A stretch of 64,000 nt of DNA from Clostridia bacterium (GTDB lineage Bacteria; Bacillota; Clostridia; Acetivibrionales; DSM-2933): contig JAOABQ010000070.1 in assembly GCA_026418275.1 (NCBI GenBank), positions 124,001-188,000 on the forward strand, read 5' to 3'. Position numbers and translations under genes: made by a program. Positions 25,454-34,001 of the stretch are shown one piece after another (position 1 is the stretch's first letter; each line of letters opens with the position of its first letter). Under the pieces are notes generated by a model. The model was not told the origin of the DNA and did no database searches. It saw only the letters and a list, made by a program, of their open reading frames with translations.

Positions 25454-25651
25454 ATGCAATCCAATCAAAATCAAGAAAAAATCATCGCTAAATTTAATGA
25501 AATTCAGGAGGAAATTCTAAAAATCGGATGGCAGGGTGTTTTGGAAAAATATCATCCCGACGCAAATTGTGACGACCCGGGTGCAAGCGAAACCTTTAAG
25601 TTATATAGACATATCTATGAAGATATGAAAAAAAGGATTATTATTTCATAA
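25454..25651 (+). CDS. Small J-domain-like protein with HPD motif
   Basis: A 65-residue protein. The central YHPDANCDDPGASETFKLYRH (split: YHPDAN at residues 34-39, then ASETFKLYRHIYEDM) matches the loop and third helix of DnaJ J-domains, where HPD stimulates Hsp70 ATPase. The usual first helix is missing and the preceding helix (EEILKIGWQGVLEK) lacks the typical basic face, so it is at best a minimal J-domain. The start ATG 25454 has GGGGG eight or so bases upstream. It is a single-gene unit with a structured leader and a good terminator. The function is unknown. Confidence 0.75.
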   Translation: MQSNQNQEKIIAKFNEIQEEILKIGWQGVLEKYHPDANCDDPGASETFKLYRHIYEDMKKRIIIS

Positions 25652-25660
25652 GTTTATAGA

Positions 25661-25697
25661 AAACCAGCCTCATTGAATTAGCAAGGCTGGTTTTTTT
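25661..25697 (+). terminator. Terminator of the J-domain-like gene
   Basis: AAACCAGCCT and AGGCTGGTTT arms are followed by a run of T. Confidence 0.9.
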
Positions 25698-25712
25698 GAT
25701 GAAATCCAATGA

Positions 25713-25742
25713 TTGTAAATTGATAAAACTTTATTATATAAT
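25713..25742 (+). promoter_or_regulatory. Candidate promoter of the acetyltransferase gene
   Basis: TTGTAA at 25713-25718, 18-base spacer, TATAAT at 25737-25742, 46 bases before the start codon. Confidence 0.5.
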
Positions 25743-25788
25743 AGTTATATAATAAGTGCTTTTAAAAAGTAAAGTGAGGCAGGCCTAA

Positions 25789-26235
25789 ATGTCTTATAAT
25801 GTTAGATTAATGGGTCATGATGAACTATACAAATTATTGGAATTATACAAACACTTGCACCCAAGTGATCCGGATGTTACTTTAAATGCATCTTTAAAAT
25901 CACTATGGGACGAAATCTCTAATGACCCAAATTTATATTACGTCGTAATCGAAGAAGATTTTAAATTTATTTCCTCCTGTACAATTGCAATCATAAAAAA
26001 CCTTACTCGTAACTTACGCCCCTATGGTCTAATAGAAAATGTCATTACACATCCGGACTACAGAAAAATGGGGTTAGGTACAAAAGTTTTGCACAAAGCC
26101 ATTGATATAGCAAAAGACCACAACTGTTATAAGGTTATGCTTCTGACCGGTTCAAAAGAAGAGGAAACATTAAACTTTTATGAGCGGGCCGGGTTTGTAA
26201 AAGGTGTTAAAACAGGTTTCATCATAGATTTATAA
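25789..26235 (+). CDS. GNAT-family N-acetyltransferase
   Basis: A 148-residue GCN5-related acetyltransferase that moves an acetyl group from acetyl-CoA to an amine. The central strand LIENVITHPDYRKMGLGTKVL contains the pyrophosphate-binding R-x-x-G-x-G/A loop (RKMGLGTK), and FYERAGF near the C terminus is also typical. The start is ATG 25789 behind GTGAGG. It is flanked by terminators and is not in an operon. The substrate cannot be inferred. Confidence 0.88.
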   Translation: MSYNVRLMGHDELYKLLELYKHLHPSDPDVTLNASLKSLWDEISNDPNLYYVVIEEDFKFISSCTIAIIKNLTRNLRPYGLIENVITHPDYRKMGLGTKVLHKAIDIAKDHNCYKVMLLTGSKEEETLNFYERAGFVKGVKTGFIIDL

Positions 26236-26274
26236 CAAGATAAAAAGAACATCAAACCTAATTCCATGCAAACA

Positions 26275-26306
26275 AAAAACGTATAAATATAATATTTATA
26301 CGTTTT
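26275..26306. terminator. Bidirectional terminator between the GNAT gene and the tRNA cluster
   Basis: AAAAACGTATAAATA and TATTTATACGTTTTT are perfect inverted arms around a two- or three-base loop, with A- and T-runs on either side serving the convergent units. Confidence 0.85.
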
Positions 26307-26310
26307 TGTT

Positions 26311-26386
26311 TGGTGAGCCATCCGCGACTCGAACGCGGGACACCATGATTAAAAGTCATGTGCTCTGCCAACTGAGCTAATGGCCC
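26311..26386 (-). tRNA. tRNA-Lys (anticodon TTT)
   Basis: On the minus strand the 76-base sequence begins GGGCCATTAGCTCAGTTGG, has anticodon loop CTTTTAA, T-arm GTTCGAGTC, and a DNA-encoded CCA. The acceptor stem GGGCCAT/ATGGCTC pairs with one G-T. It is the last of three tRNAs in one transcript. Confidence 0.96.
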
Positions 26387-26389
26387 TTA

Positions 26390-26466
26390 TGGCAGGGATG
26401 GCAGGACTCGAACCTACGAAATGCCAGAGTCAAAGTCTGGTGCCTTACCGGCTTGGCTACATCCCT
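26390..26466 (-). tRNA. tRNA-Gln (anticodon TTG)
   Basis: Minus strand: acceptor stem AGGGATG/CATCCCT, anticodon loop CTTTGAC, T-arm GGTTCGAGTCC, discriminator G and encoded CCA. It lies three bases from tRNA-Lys. Confidence 0.95.
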
Positions 26467-26477
26467 ACGTTTTTTAA

Positions 26478-26555
26478 TGGGGTGGATGATGGGAGTCGAA
26501 CCCACGACCTCCAGAGCCACAATCTGGCACTCTAACCAACTGAGCTACACCCACC
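26478..26555 (-). tRNA. tRNA-His (anticodon GTG)
   Basis: Minus strand: acceptor stem GTGGGTG/CATCCAC with an extra 5' G (G-1) at 26555 facing discriminator C73 as in bacterial tRNA-His, anticodon loop TTGTGGC, T-arm GGTTCGACTCC and encoded CCA. It is the first gene of the three-tRNA unit. Confidence 0.95.
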
Positions 26556-27169
26556 ATAACTGTGCCGTTCCTCAGGCACATAAGATATTTTAAGGCAGAT
26601 CCGGATAAAAGTCAAGAGGATTTTATCCTAAATTCAAATTTTTTTATTTAAAATGATTAGTTTTCTTGAAATATGGGAGGATTTAGGGCAAAAACCTCTA
26701 TTAAATAGAGTAAATCCCCACAAAAAAGGAATATCTGTACTTTTTAGGATATAATAAAAAGTATGATTTAGGGTGCTTCCTTTTATTTTTATCTTATAAA
26801 AATATCTTTTTTCCTTCAAATTTCCAAGATTCTGTTATTAATATTAATATTTTCTGAGAAAATAGCCGATAGTTATAATTGAAGGAAAAAAATAATTGCT
26901 TTTGCTATAAAATCTTACATTCAGCGTATTTACATTTTTTTCAAACTTGTGTATATTTATATTATACGATAGTAATATGTATGTTGATTAGAAAATCATA
27001 ATTATTTAGAACCTTTTTTACTTTATAGATAGAGTTCGACAATGGGTCTATTATTGGACAAATTACGTACAATAAGCTTTTATGAACCATATGAGAACAA
27101 TTGTTGATGATTTATCGTAATTAGCATGTAATTACCTATAACTCTATTGAAAAGGATGAGTGTTTTTTT
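26556..27169. other. AT-rich intergenic region between the tRNA unit and the 56-residue protein gene
   Basis: Contains the tRNA promoter at 26587-26615. Short hairpins occur near 26696 (CTCTATT/AATAGAG) and 26739 (ACTTTTT/AAAAAGT). At 26862 GCCGATAG is preceded by TAAT at a 16-base spacing, a poor SigD-like match about 300 bases before the next gene. Otherwise nothing coding is seen. Confidence 0.5.
26587..26615 (-). promoter_or_regulatory. Promoter of the His-Gln-Lys tRNA unit
   Basis: Minus strand TTGACT (26615-26610), 17-base spacer, TAAAAT (26592-26587), about 30 bases before tRNA-His. Confidence 0.88.
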
Positions 27170-27340
27170 ATGACATTGGCAGTTTTTATGTCTGGCATCA
27201 TTGTAGGGATTATTTTTACCTTAGGAGTATTCCATCTAAGTAGAGTTTGGAACACGCCAAAAAGTGTTAAGGAACCGATTTCCAAGTCACCTTATAGCGA
27301 TATCAACCTAATGGATACAAAAATAAAAGAGTGTGCTTAA
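27170..27340 (+). CDS. Small single-span membrane protein (56 residues)
   Basis: The frame starts at ATG 27170, nine or so bases after AAAGGATGAG, and ends in TAA at 27338-27340. Residues 2-25 (beginning TLAVFMSGIIVGIIFTLGVF) form one hydrophobic helix; the remaining 30 residues are polar and end KIKECA, with a terminal-region Cys. The stop codon lies inside an intrinsic terminator. I do not recognise a family. Ribosome site, membrane helix and terminator together make it a credible gene despite its size. Confidence 0.7.
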   Translation: MTLAVFMSGIIVGIIFTLGVFHLSRVWNTPKSVKEPISKSPYSDINLMDTKIKECA

Positions 27341-27360
27341 AACACACTCTTTTATTTTTG
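27325..27360 (+). terminator. Terminator of the 56-residue membrane protein gene
   Basis: AAAAGAGTGTG and CACACTCTTTT arms followed by ATTTTTG; the left arm overlaps the last codons. Confidence 0.88.
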
Positions 27361-27412
27361 TTCTGTCTACTAACATATTATTTATTAGCATTCAGTTATA
27401 AATTAAATCACT

Positions 27413-27530
27413 GTGGTACTAGTGCTTTTTAACACAGCAAATTTCTAATTTTTAAAAGTGTTAAAAATGCACTTCATCTGTTCGTACCTCGCATACCTAG
27501 AAAAGAATTACGTTACGAGGCACTAGCTTT
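27413..27530. repeat. Structured non-coding stretch with nested inverted repeats
   Basis: AGTGCTTTTTAACAC (27421-27435) pairs with GTGTTAAAAATGCACT (27458-27473) with a single bulged T. GGTAC outside the left arm pairs with GTACC near 27484, and GTACCTCG near 27483 can pair with CGAGG near 27517. It lies between the 56-residue gene and the 3' end of nadE. Function unknown. Confidence 0.5.
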
Positions 27531-27548
27531 TCAAGATATTCATTGCCT

Positions 27549-29483
27549 TTATTTCAAATCCGCATCAAGATCGGCTAGCCACACTTTTGCTTCTGCATCA
27601 CTCGGCATTCTCCAATCCCCTCTTGGAGACAAACTGATGCTTCCCACCTTCGGCCCATCGGGAAGACAGGATCTTTTAAACTGCTGGCTAAAAAACCTTT
27701 TATAAAAGACTGCAAGCCATTTCTTGATGGTTTCCCTATTATAGCTGGTTTTAAATACTTTTTCCGCAAGAAAAAGTATTTTCTTGGGTGTTGCCCCATA
27801 CCTTATCATATGATAGAGAAAAAAGTCGTGAAGCTCATAGGGGCCTACAATATCCTCAGTTTTTTGATGGATTTTTCCTTTCGTATCGGGTGGCAAGAGT
27901 TCCGGAGATATGGGTGTTTCCAAAATTTTATGAAGAATCTCGCCGATTTTCGCCTCGACCACATGATCTGCTACCCAACCGACCAGAAATTTAACCAGGG
28001 TCTTGGGCACACTGCAGTTAACAGAATACATAGACATATGATCGCCATTATACGTACACCATCCAAGGGCAAGCTCCGACAAATCCCCCGTACCGATTAC
28101 AAGGGCACCGATTTTATTTGCTACGTCCATAAGAATCTGCGTACGTTCCCTAGCCTGAACATTTTCATAGGTTACATCTAGGATTGCCGCATCATGCTTT
28201 ATATCCTTAAAATGCTGCAAGCACGCCGGTTTTATATCTATTTCATCCATGGTAACACCCATGGATTTCATTAGGTTTAGTGCATTATTATACGTCTCAT
28301 CGGTAGTCCCGAATCCGGGCATGGTAATGGCATAAATGTTGCTGTTGGGAATATCAAGCATTTGGAATGCCCTGGCTACAACCAAAAGTGCCAGTGTAGA
28401 ATCAAGTCCTCCTGAAATGCCTAAAACAACTTTTTTTATCCCCGTATGTCTAAGTCTTTTAGCAAGGCCCGCCGTTTGAATATCAAAGACCTCATTACAT
28501 CTTTTATCCCGTGTATGAACATTTGCCGGTACAAAGGGATGTGGTGCATATTCCCGTTTAATCTCGGCAACCCTAGTCTCCATAAGTGAAAAGTTAATTT
28601 TCCGGTGGGTTTTATCCATACAAGCTTCCATAAAACTTGTATTCTTTAACCGGTCGTTTATAATCTTTTCAGTATCTATTTCGGAGATTATGATTTGTTC
28701 ATTCTCACTAAACCGCTTTGATTCAGCCAGAATGGAACCATATTCGCTGATCATTGCATGGCCTCCGAAAACCACATCGGTGGTAGACTCTCCCACCCCC
28801 GAGGAAGCATAAACATATCCTGCTATGCACCTTGCTGATTGCTGCCTTACAAGCTCTTGCCGGTATTCATATTTGCCGACAATCTCATTGCTGGCAGATA
28901 AATTAAATAGAATTGTAGCACCCAAAACAGCCTGTCTGGAACTTGGAGGAACGGGCACCCATAAATCTTCACATATTTCCAGTCCGAAACAAACTCCCCC
29001 GGCATTTTCCGCCTCGAACAGCAAATCGGTACCAAAAGGCACCTCCTGCCCCAGCAGCTTTATTTTGCCGCATAAAGCCTTAAGACCGGATGCAAACCAT
29101 CTTTCCTCATAAAACTCGCTGTAGTTGGGTATAAAGGTCTTGGGTACAGCCCCAAGCACTCTTCCCTTCTGAATAACTACACCACAGTTAAAAAGCTGAT
29201 TATCCGCATTGATTGGCATTCCCAAAATCACAACAATCTCTGTATCCTTTGTCGCATTCAATATACATTGAAGCTGTGCCAGGGATTCTTTTAAAAGGAC
29301 CTGCTGGTGAAACAAATCACCACAGGTATATCCTGTAATAGAGAGTTCGGGAAATACAATGATTTGTACCTTTTCATCACAGACTTTACGAGTCATCCGA
29401 ATGAGGCTTTGGGCGTTATATTCACAATCGGCAACCTTAAGGCTTGGAACAGCTGCCGCAACTCTCACAAATCCATAATTCAT
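27549..29483 (-). CDS. nadE: Glutamine-dependent NAD+ synthetase
   Basis: Makes NAD+ from deamido-NAD+, ATP and glutamine, the last step of NAD synthesis. The 644-residue protein has an N-terminal nitrilase-fold glutaminase with catalytic Glu (PELSITGYTC), Lys (KTFIPNYSEFYEERWF) and Cys (GLEICEDLWVP), then a C-terminal ATP-pyrophosphatase domain with GISGGLDSTLALL. Both domains are complete, so it uses glutamine directly. The start is ATG 29483. It lies 70 bases after the beta-propeller-like protein gene and may share its transcript. Confidence 0.96.
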   Translation of the reverse strand: MNYGFVRVAAAVPSLKVADCEYNAQSLIRMTRKVCDEKVQIIVFPELSITGYTCGDLFHQQVLLKESLAQLQCILNATKDTEIVVILGMPINADNQLFNCGVVIQKGRVLGAVPKTFIPNYSEFYEERWFASGLKALCGKIKLLGQEVPFGTDLLFEAENAGGVCFGLEICEDLWVPVPPSSRQAVLGATILFNLSASNEIVGKYEYRQELVRQQSARCIAGYVYASSGVGESTTDVVFGGHAMISEYGSILAESKRFSENEQIIISEIDTEKIINDRLKNTSFMEACMDKTHRKINFSLMETRVAEIKREYAPHPFVPANVHTRDKRCNEVFDIQTAGLAKRLRHTGIKKVVLGISGGLDSTLALLVVARAFQMLDIPNSNIYAITMPGFGTTDETYNNALNLMKSMGVTMDEIDIKPACLQHFKDIKHDAAILDVTYENVQARERTQILMDVANKIGALVIGTGDLSELALGWCTYNGDHMSMYSVNCSVPKTLVKFLVGWVADHVVEAKIGEILHKILETPISPELLPPDTKGKIHQKTEDIVGPYELHDFFLYHMIRYGATPKKILFLAEKVFKTSYNRETIKKWLAVFYKRFFSQQFKRSCLPDGPKVGSISLSPRGDWRMPSDAEAKVWLADLDADLK

Positions 29484-29552
29484 ATTTCTTCACCAGTCCT
29501 TCATTCAATTAATAATTTTCACCTTACTAAAAAGAATACAGGTGAAATCGCA

Positions 29553-30632
29553 TCATTGATAGTCGGTCATATACAAACTCATAACACCGTTTTCTTCGGA
29601 TAAATATAAAATTTTATCTTCAAAATAGGACCAATCAGGGTAAAGATTTTTACCTTTACCTGTTGTTATTTGTATTTCCGTCTTTTCATTCAGGTTATAT
29701 AAGTAAATATTGGCCGCTCCGTCGCCTTCCAATTCCGAATAAACTATTTTGCTGCCATCCTTTGACCATCTTGCACTCAATATAAACCTTCCGCTGTCTG
29801 TCAGTTTTTCAGTATTTTTTGTATTCAAGTCAAGAATCTGCAAAACCGGATTCCTGGTACCCTCATCCCGAAAACAAATTAAAAGCTTACTCCCATCCTC
29901 TGTTAAATCCATCCATGTTAGCATGTCTTCCACGTCCCCTTTGGCAGGGATTTGATAGACTATTCTTTGATCCTTTAAATCCAAATCATTGGATACAATC
30001 TCCACCATGCTTTGTGAAGCATTCCGGTTTAACCTGGCATAAACAATTCGATTGTCCAATTGATTAAAAACAGCCCTTCCCACAAGCGTATTCTCAGGAT
30101 CTGAATAGATGGTTTTGCTCTCGGATAAAGCAGCATCATGAAGAACAATACTTTTTTTGCCTCCAAAGTCCGAAATACTCAAAATGTTATCCAAAGCGTT
30201 TCCGGAGGAAATATTGTAAAACCCTTTCGTCCCGGCTTCCACCGGCTCCTTGGTGATAAGCTTTGGGGTTCCCATGGTGCCTTCCTTGCTTATATCCACC
30301 TCATAGACTCCCATTTCATTTTGTTGTACCAAAGTATACCCAATGGAATTCCTGTTCCTAAAAGAGCTAAACTCCAGAAAATTTAAGTTTGAAGTGATTT
30401 TGCTGCTTTTCTTTTGAAATTCAGTCTTTTCTGCCGGCAGCGTAGGTGATGGTGCAGGTAGAGGCGTTGTCTCCGGACTTGCTGCAGCAGTCGGTGATGC
30501 AGTTTGTTTTGGGTTGCCTTTATCCAGCGTATCCTTTGGTTCATTTCCCAACAGCCAGACTGTAACACCGATTGCTGTAACACCTGCTCCAATGCTCAAG
30601 GCGATGATGATTCTTTTTGTACTCAGTTTCAT
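29553..30632 (-). CDS. Membrane-anchored TolB/WD40-like beta-propeller protein
   Basis: A 359-residue protein with an N-terminal membrane helix (residues 8-26), a Pro/Thr/Ala/Ser-rich spacer to about residue 70, and a repeated beta-strand region with blades of the PD40/TolB type: DLTEDGSKLLICFRD, ARWSKDGSKIVYSELEG and PDWSYFEDKILYLSEENG. It is probably exposed outside the cell. The ATG 30632 is preferred over the GTG at 30641 because GAGGTGAGG precedes it. The function is unknown; the neighbours valS and nadE give no hint. Confidence 0.75.
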   Translation of the reverse strand: MKLSTKRIIIALSIGAGVTAIGVTVWLLGNEPKDTLDKGNPKQTASPTAAASPETTPLPAPSPTLPAEKTEFQKKSSKITSNLNFLEFSSFRNRNSIGYTLVQQNEMGVYEVDISKEGTMGTPKLITKEPVEAGTKGFYNISSGNALDNILSISDFGGKKSIVLHDAALSESKTIYSDPENTLVGRAVFNQLDNRIVYARLNRNASQSMVEIVSNDLDLKDQRIVYQIPAKGDVEDMLTWMDLTEDGSKLLICFRDEGTRNPVLQILDLNTKNTEKLTDSGRFILSARWSKDGSKIVYSELEGDGAANIYLYNLNEKTEIQITTGKGKNLYPDWSYFEDKILYLSEENGVMSLYMTDYQ

Positions 30633-30668
30633 ATTCCTCACCTCAATTGATCGTTATGAATATGTTTA

Positions 30669-30693
30669 GGAGCAGGACTTAAGTGCCTGCTCC
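30669..30693 (-). terminator. Hairpin between valS and the beta-propeller gene
   Basis: GGAGCAGG and CCTGCTCC arms around ACTTAAGTG. The minus-strand flank TAAACATATTC is not a clear T-tract, so readthrough is possible. Confidence 0.5.
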
Positions 30694-30707
30694 ACTCTTA
30701 GCTAATA

Positions 30708-33359
30708 CTATTTCTTAATACTCTTTAGTCTTTCTAAAACCTTATCATACATATCCTGGTATTTCACCCTTTTAGCCTGCTCCTCTTCAATTACTTTCTG
30801 AGGCGCTTTAGCAACAAATCCCTCGTTGTTAAGCTTACTGGTTACCCTCTCCAATTCCTTCTCCAGAGAACTTTTTTCCTTCTCCAGCCTTTCAATTTCC
30901 TTTTCAATGTCAATCAAATCTTCAAGGGGTATAAATATTTCTGCTCCAGGTATTACCGATGCAACTGCATCGGAGGGAATTCCACTTTTATCCCCTTGGA
31001 CTACTACTTCAGACGCAGAAGCCAATCTTTCAAAGAAAGGTTTTCCTTCGTTAAGTATGTTGCTTTCATTGGCACTGCTTGCAACAAAAATCACCTTTGC
31101 CTTCCTTGAAGGGGGTACATTCATTTCAGACCGTATATTTCTTATATCTCTGATTGCGCCCATAATCAATTGCATCTTTTCCTCTTCCGCAGGGAAATGA
31201 TAGTGATCACTGTACTCCGGCCATTTTGAGATCATGATGCTTGCATCCCCATGGACTAAATGCATGTAAATTTCCTCAGTGATAAAAGGCATATATGGAT
31301 GTAACAGCTTCATTGAAGCCCCTAAAACATAATTTAATACATATTGGGCCTCCAGTCTGGATTCACTTTCCTTGTCATAAAGTCTCGGTTTTACAAGTTC
31401 GATATACCAGTCGCAGAATTCTTCCCAAATAAACTCGTATATTTTCTGGAGCGCAATACCGAGTTCAAACTTCTCCATATTATCGGTAACTTCTTTTGAT
31501 AGGCTATTTATTCTGCTTAATATCCATTTATCGGCAACAGTGAATTTATTTTCATCCACTTTTGTAAAATCAATGCCTTCATCAAAATTCATCAACACAA
31601 ACCGGGATGCGTTCCATATTTTGTTTGCGAAATTCCTGCTGGACTCAACCTTTTTATCCGAGAACCTCAAATCATTTCCCGGGGAAATTCCTACTGTAAG
31701 TGCAAACCGCAAGGAGTCGGTACCGTATTGGTCAATGATTTCCAGAGGGTCTATCCCGTTTCCAAGGGATTTACTCATCTTCTTTCCCTCGGCATCTCTT
31801 ACGATTCCATGGATGAATACATGTTTAAACGGCTCTTTCCCCATTTGTTCAAGCCCTGAGAATATCATCCTGGCAACCCAGAAGAATATAATATCATACC
31901 CGGTAACCAAAACATTGGTAGGATAGAAATATTTTAAATCCTCCGAGTTTTCGGGCCATCCCAGCGTAGAAAACGGCCAAAGCGCTGAGCTAAACCAGGT
32001 ATCCAAAGTATCGGGATCCTGTTCAATCCGGGTGCTTCCGCAGTCCGGACATTTGTCGGGCATTTCTCCCTCAACTATCATCTTTCCGCATTCCTGACAG
32101 TAATAAGCCGGAATCCGGTGTCCCCACCACAATTGCCTGGAAATACACCAGTCTTGTATATTTTCCATCCAATTGAAATAGATTTTGGAGAACCGGTCGG
32201 GCACAAACTTGATGGTCCCGTTTTTAACCACTTCAATGGCAGGTTCTGCAAGAGGCTTCATTTTTACAAACCACTGCTTTGAGATAATAGGCTCAATAAC
32301 CGTGCTGCACCGGTAGCAGGTACCCACATTGTGCTTATGGGGCTCAATTTTGATTAATAAATCCAAATTTCTAAGATCTTCAATAATTTGCCGTCTAGCT
32401 TCATAGCGGTCCATCCCCTGGTACTGTCTCGCATTTTCGTTCATGCTTGCATCATCATTCATCACTCTGATTTGGGGAAGCTGATGCCGAAGCCCTACTT
32501 CAAAGTCATTCGGGTCATGGGCCGGTGTAATTTTAACAACCCCTGTACCAAATTCCATTTCAACATAACTGTCCGCAATGATAGGGATTTCCCTGTTCAT
32601 AAGCGGAAGAACCACAGTCTTGCCTACAAGATGTTTGTACCGTTCATCCCCCGGATTCACTGCAACCGCAGTATCCCCAAGCATTGTCTCCGGCCTGGTG
32701 GTTGCTACCACAATAAATTCGTTGCTGTCCTTAACCGGATATTTGATGTGCCAGAAGTTCCCTTCTTTTTCCTCAAATTCAACCTCCGCATCCGATATAG
32801 AGGTATTGCACTTGGGACACCAGTTGATAATCCGTTCGCCCCGGTAAATGAGTCCCTTGTGAAAGAGCCTGATAAAAACCTCTTTTACCGCCTCCGAGAG
32901 TCCTTCATCCATTGTAAAACGCTCCCGCTTCCAGTCACATGAGCTTCCAAGCTTCTTAAGCTGTTCGACAATTCTTCCTCCGTAATGTGCCTTCCAGTCC
33001 CATGCTCTTTCCAAAAACTTTTCTCTTCCGATATCTTCTTTTGAAATGCCTTCCTTCGCCATCGCTTCAACAATTTTCGCTTCGGTGGCTATACTGGCAT
33101 GGTCGGTACCGGGAAGCCATAAAGTGCTGTACCCCTGCATCCTTCTCCAACGGATCAGGATATCCTGAAGGGTGTTGTCCAATGCGTGTCCCATATGAAG
33201 CTGCCCTGTAATGTTTGGCGGCGGAATCACAATAGTATAGGGCGTTTTGCTTTCATCAACCACTGCATGGAAATAATCCTTATCCATCCACTCCTTATAT
33301 AACCTATCTTCAACCTGCTTGGGATCATAAACTTTCGCAATATTTTTTTGATCTTCCAT
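30708..33359 (-). CDS. valS: Valyl-tRNA synthetase
   Basis: Charges tRNA-Val with valine. The 883-residue class I synthetase has [16 protein letters not shown] (HIGH motif), a CP1 editing domain with [15 protein letters not shown], the KMSKS motif as [13 protein letters not shown], an anticodon-binding domain, and a C-terminal coiled coil ([20 protein letters not shown]) typical of ValRS. The start ATG 33359 follows AGGAGG. A valine T-box leader lies upstream, with a small membrane-protein gene between leader and valS, so readthrough of the T-box should control both. Confidence 0.97.
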   Translation of the reverse strand: MEDQKNIAKVYDPKQVEDRLYKEWMDKDYFHAVVDESKTPYTIVIPPPNITGQLHMGHALDNTLQDILIRWRRMQGYSTLWLPGTDHASIATEAKIVEAMAKEGISKEDIGREKFLERAWDWKAHYGGRIVEQLKKLGSSCDWKRERFTMDEGLSEAVKEVFIRLFHKGLIYRGERIINWCPKCNTSISDAEVEFEEKEGNFWHIKYPVKDSNEFIVVATTRPETMLGDTAVAVNPGDERYKHLVGKTVVLPLMNREIPIIADSYVEMEFGTGVVKITPAHDPNDFEVGLRHQLPQIRVMNDDASMNENARQYQGMDRYEARRQIIEDLRNLDLLIKIEPHKHNVGTCYRCSTVIEPIISKQWFVKMKPLAEPAIEVVKNGTIKFVPDRFSKIYFNWMENIQDWCISRQLWWGHRIPAYYCQECGKMIVEGEMPDKCPDCGSTRIEQDPDTLDTWFSSALWPFSTLGWPENSEDLKYFYPTNVLVTGYDIIFFWVARMIFSGLEQMGKEPFKHVFIHGIVRDAEGKKMSKSLGNGIDPLEIIDQYGTDSLRFALTVGISPGNDLRFSDKKVESSRNFANKIWNASRFVLMNFDEGIDFTKVDENKFTVADKWILSRINSLSKEVTDNMEKFELGIALQKIYEFIWEEFCDWYIELVKPRLYDKESESRLEAQYVLNYVLGASMKLLHPYMPFITEEIYMHLVHGDASIMISKWPEYSDHYHFPAEEEKMQLIMGAIRDIRNIRSEMNVPPSRKAKVIFVASSANESNILNEGKPFFERLASASEVVVQGDKSGIPSDAVASVIPGAEIFIPLEDLIDIEKEIERLEKEKSSLEKELERVTSKLNNEGFVAKAPQKVIEEEQAKRVKYQDMYDKVLERLKSIKK

Positions 33360-33451
33360 TTCGAATCCTCCTTATAAATAAATCATTCTTTAACCCAGTT
33401 AATGTAAAAATATATCTTTTTAATAGTTTTCACAGACTTTTCTTGGACCTA

Positions 33452-33694
33452 CTATTTATAGGCATACAAAATCATCACTACGCCCGGAAGTGAAATAGCA
33501 AACCCAATCATTTTAATTTTCAGTACAGCATGGCTTACCTTGTATTTTTGAAGTTCCTCCTCTGTAAGCTCATCTGCAAAGCTGCATTTTGTATTCTTAT
33601 CCAATTGATACTTCTTTACAATGGTCGCAGCTAAAAAAACCATTCCAAATCCAAGCACCAAGAAAAACAATGACAATACCTTCAGCAACTTCAT
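33452..33694 (-). CDS. Small two-span membrane protein between the Val T-box and valS
   Basis: An 80-residue protein with hydrophobic helices at residues 3-25 and 60-78 joined by a charged segment (DKNTKCSFADELTEEELQKY). The start ATG 33694 has GGGAGGG directly upstream and is the first start after the T-box terminator; the longer open frame to 33790 simply reads through the T-box and is spurious. I do not recognise the family. Location implies expression when charged tRNA-Val is scarce. Confidence 0.72.
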   Translation of the reverse strand: MKLLKVLSLFFLVLGFGMVFLAATIVKKYQLDKNTKCSFADELTEEELQKYKVSHAVLKIKMIGFAISLPGVVMILYAYK

Positions 33695-33711
33695 CCCTCC
33701 CGTTTTTATTA

Positions 33712-33962
33712 AAAAAATAAAGCCTTTCATTCCAACACTTGGACGAAAGGCTATTTTCCGCGGTACCACCAACATTCCCATTACGGGCATCTTTATCGAA
33801 ATAACGGCTCTTTACCGCTGCAGTTTACTCATAGTTCAACTGCAGAGCTCATAAGCTACCTTCAACAGTATATCTCTTAGGAAAACTTTCACCCGGCGGT
33901 TCTCCCTCTCTGAAAGCCAACACTGTCTACTCCTCTTCATCATCGCTTTTAAATATGAATTT
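33712..33962 (-). promoter_or_regulatory. T-box riboswitch (valine) of the valS transcript
   Basis: The minus strand carries the T-box core GGTGGTACCGCGG at 33770-33758, followed by an intrinsic terminator with arms AGCCTTTC and GAAAGGCT (33753-33721) and a T-run. Upstream are the Stem I features AGAGAG and GGTGAAAG. The likely specifier is GTA (33859-33857), a Val codon, in GAAGGTAGC. Uncharged tRNA-Val would stabilise the antiterminator and allow transcription of the small membrane protein and valS. Confidence 0.93.
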
Positions 33963-33968
33963 ATCAAA

Positions 33969-33997
33969 ATCATATAGCAATTCAGAAATCATGTCAA
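33969..33997 (-). promoter_or_regulatory. SigA-type promoter of the T-box/valS transcript
   Basis: TTGACA (33997-33992), 17-base spacer, TATGAT (33974-33969), directly before the T-box leader. Confidence 0.85.
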
Positions 33998-34001
33998 GGA
34001 C

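Noticed and set aside
26840-26875. SigD-like promoter near 26862
   Set aside because: GCCGATAG is good, but the upstream box is TAAT or AATA at a non-ideal spacing and no motility gene follows.
33695-33790. N-terminal extension of the small membrane protein into the T-box
   Set aside because: The extension is the T-box antiterminator and terminator read as codons; a strong ribosome site precedes ATG 33694.
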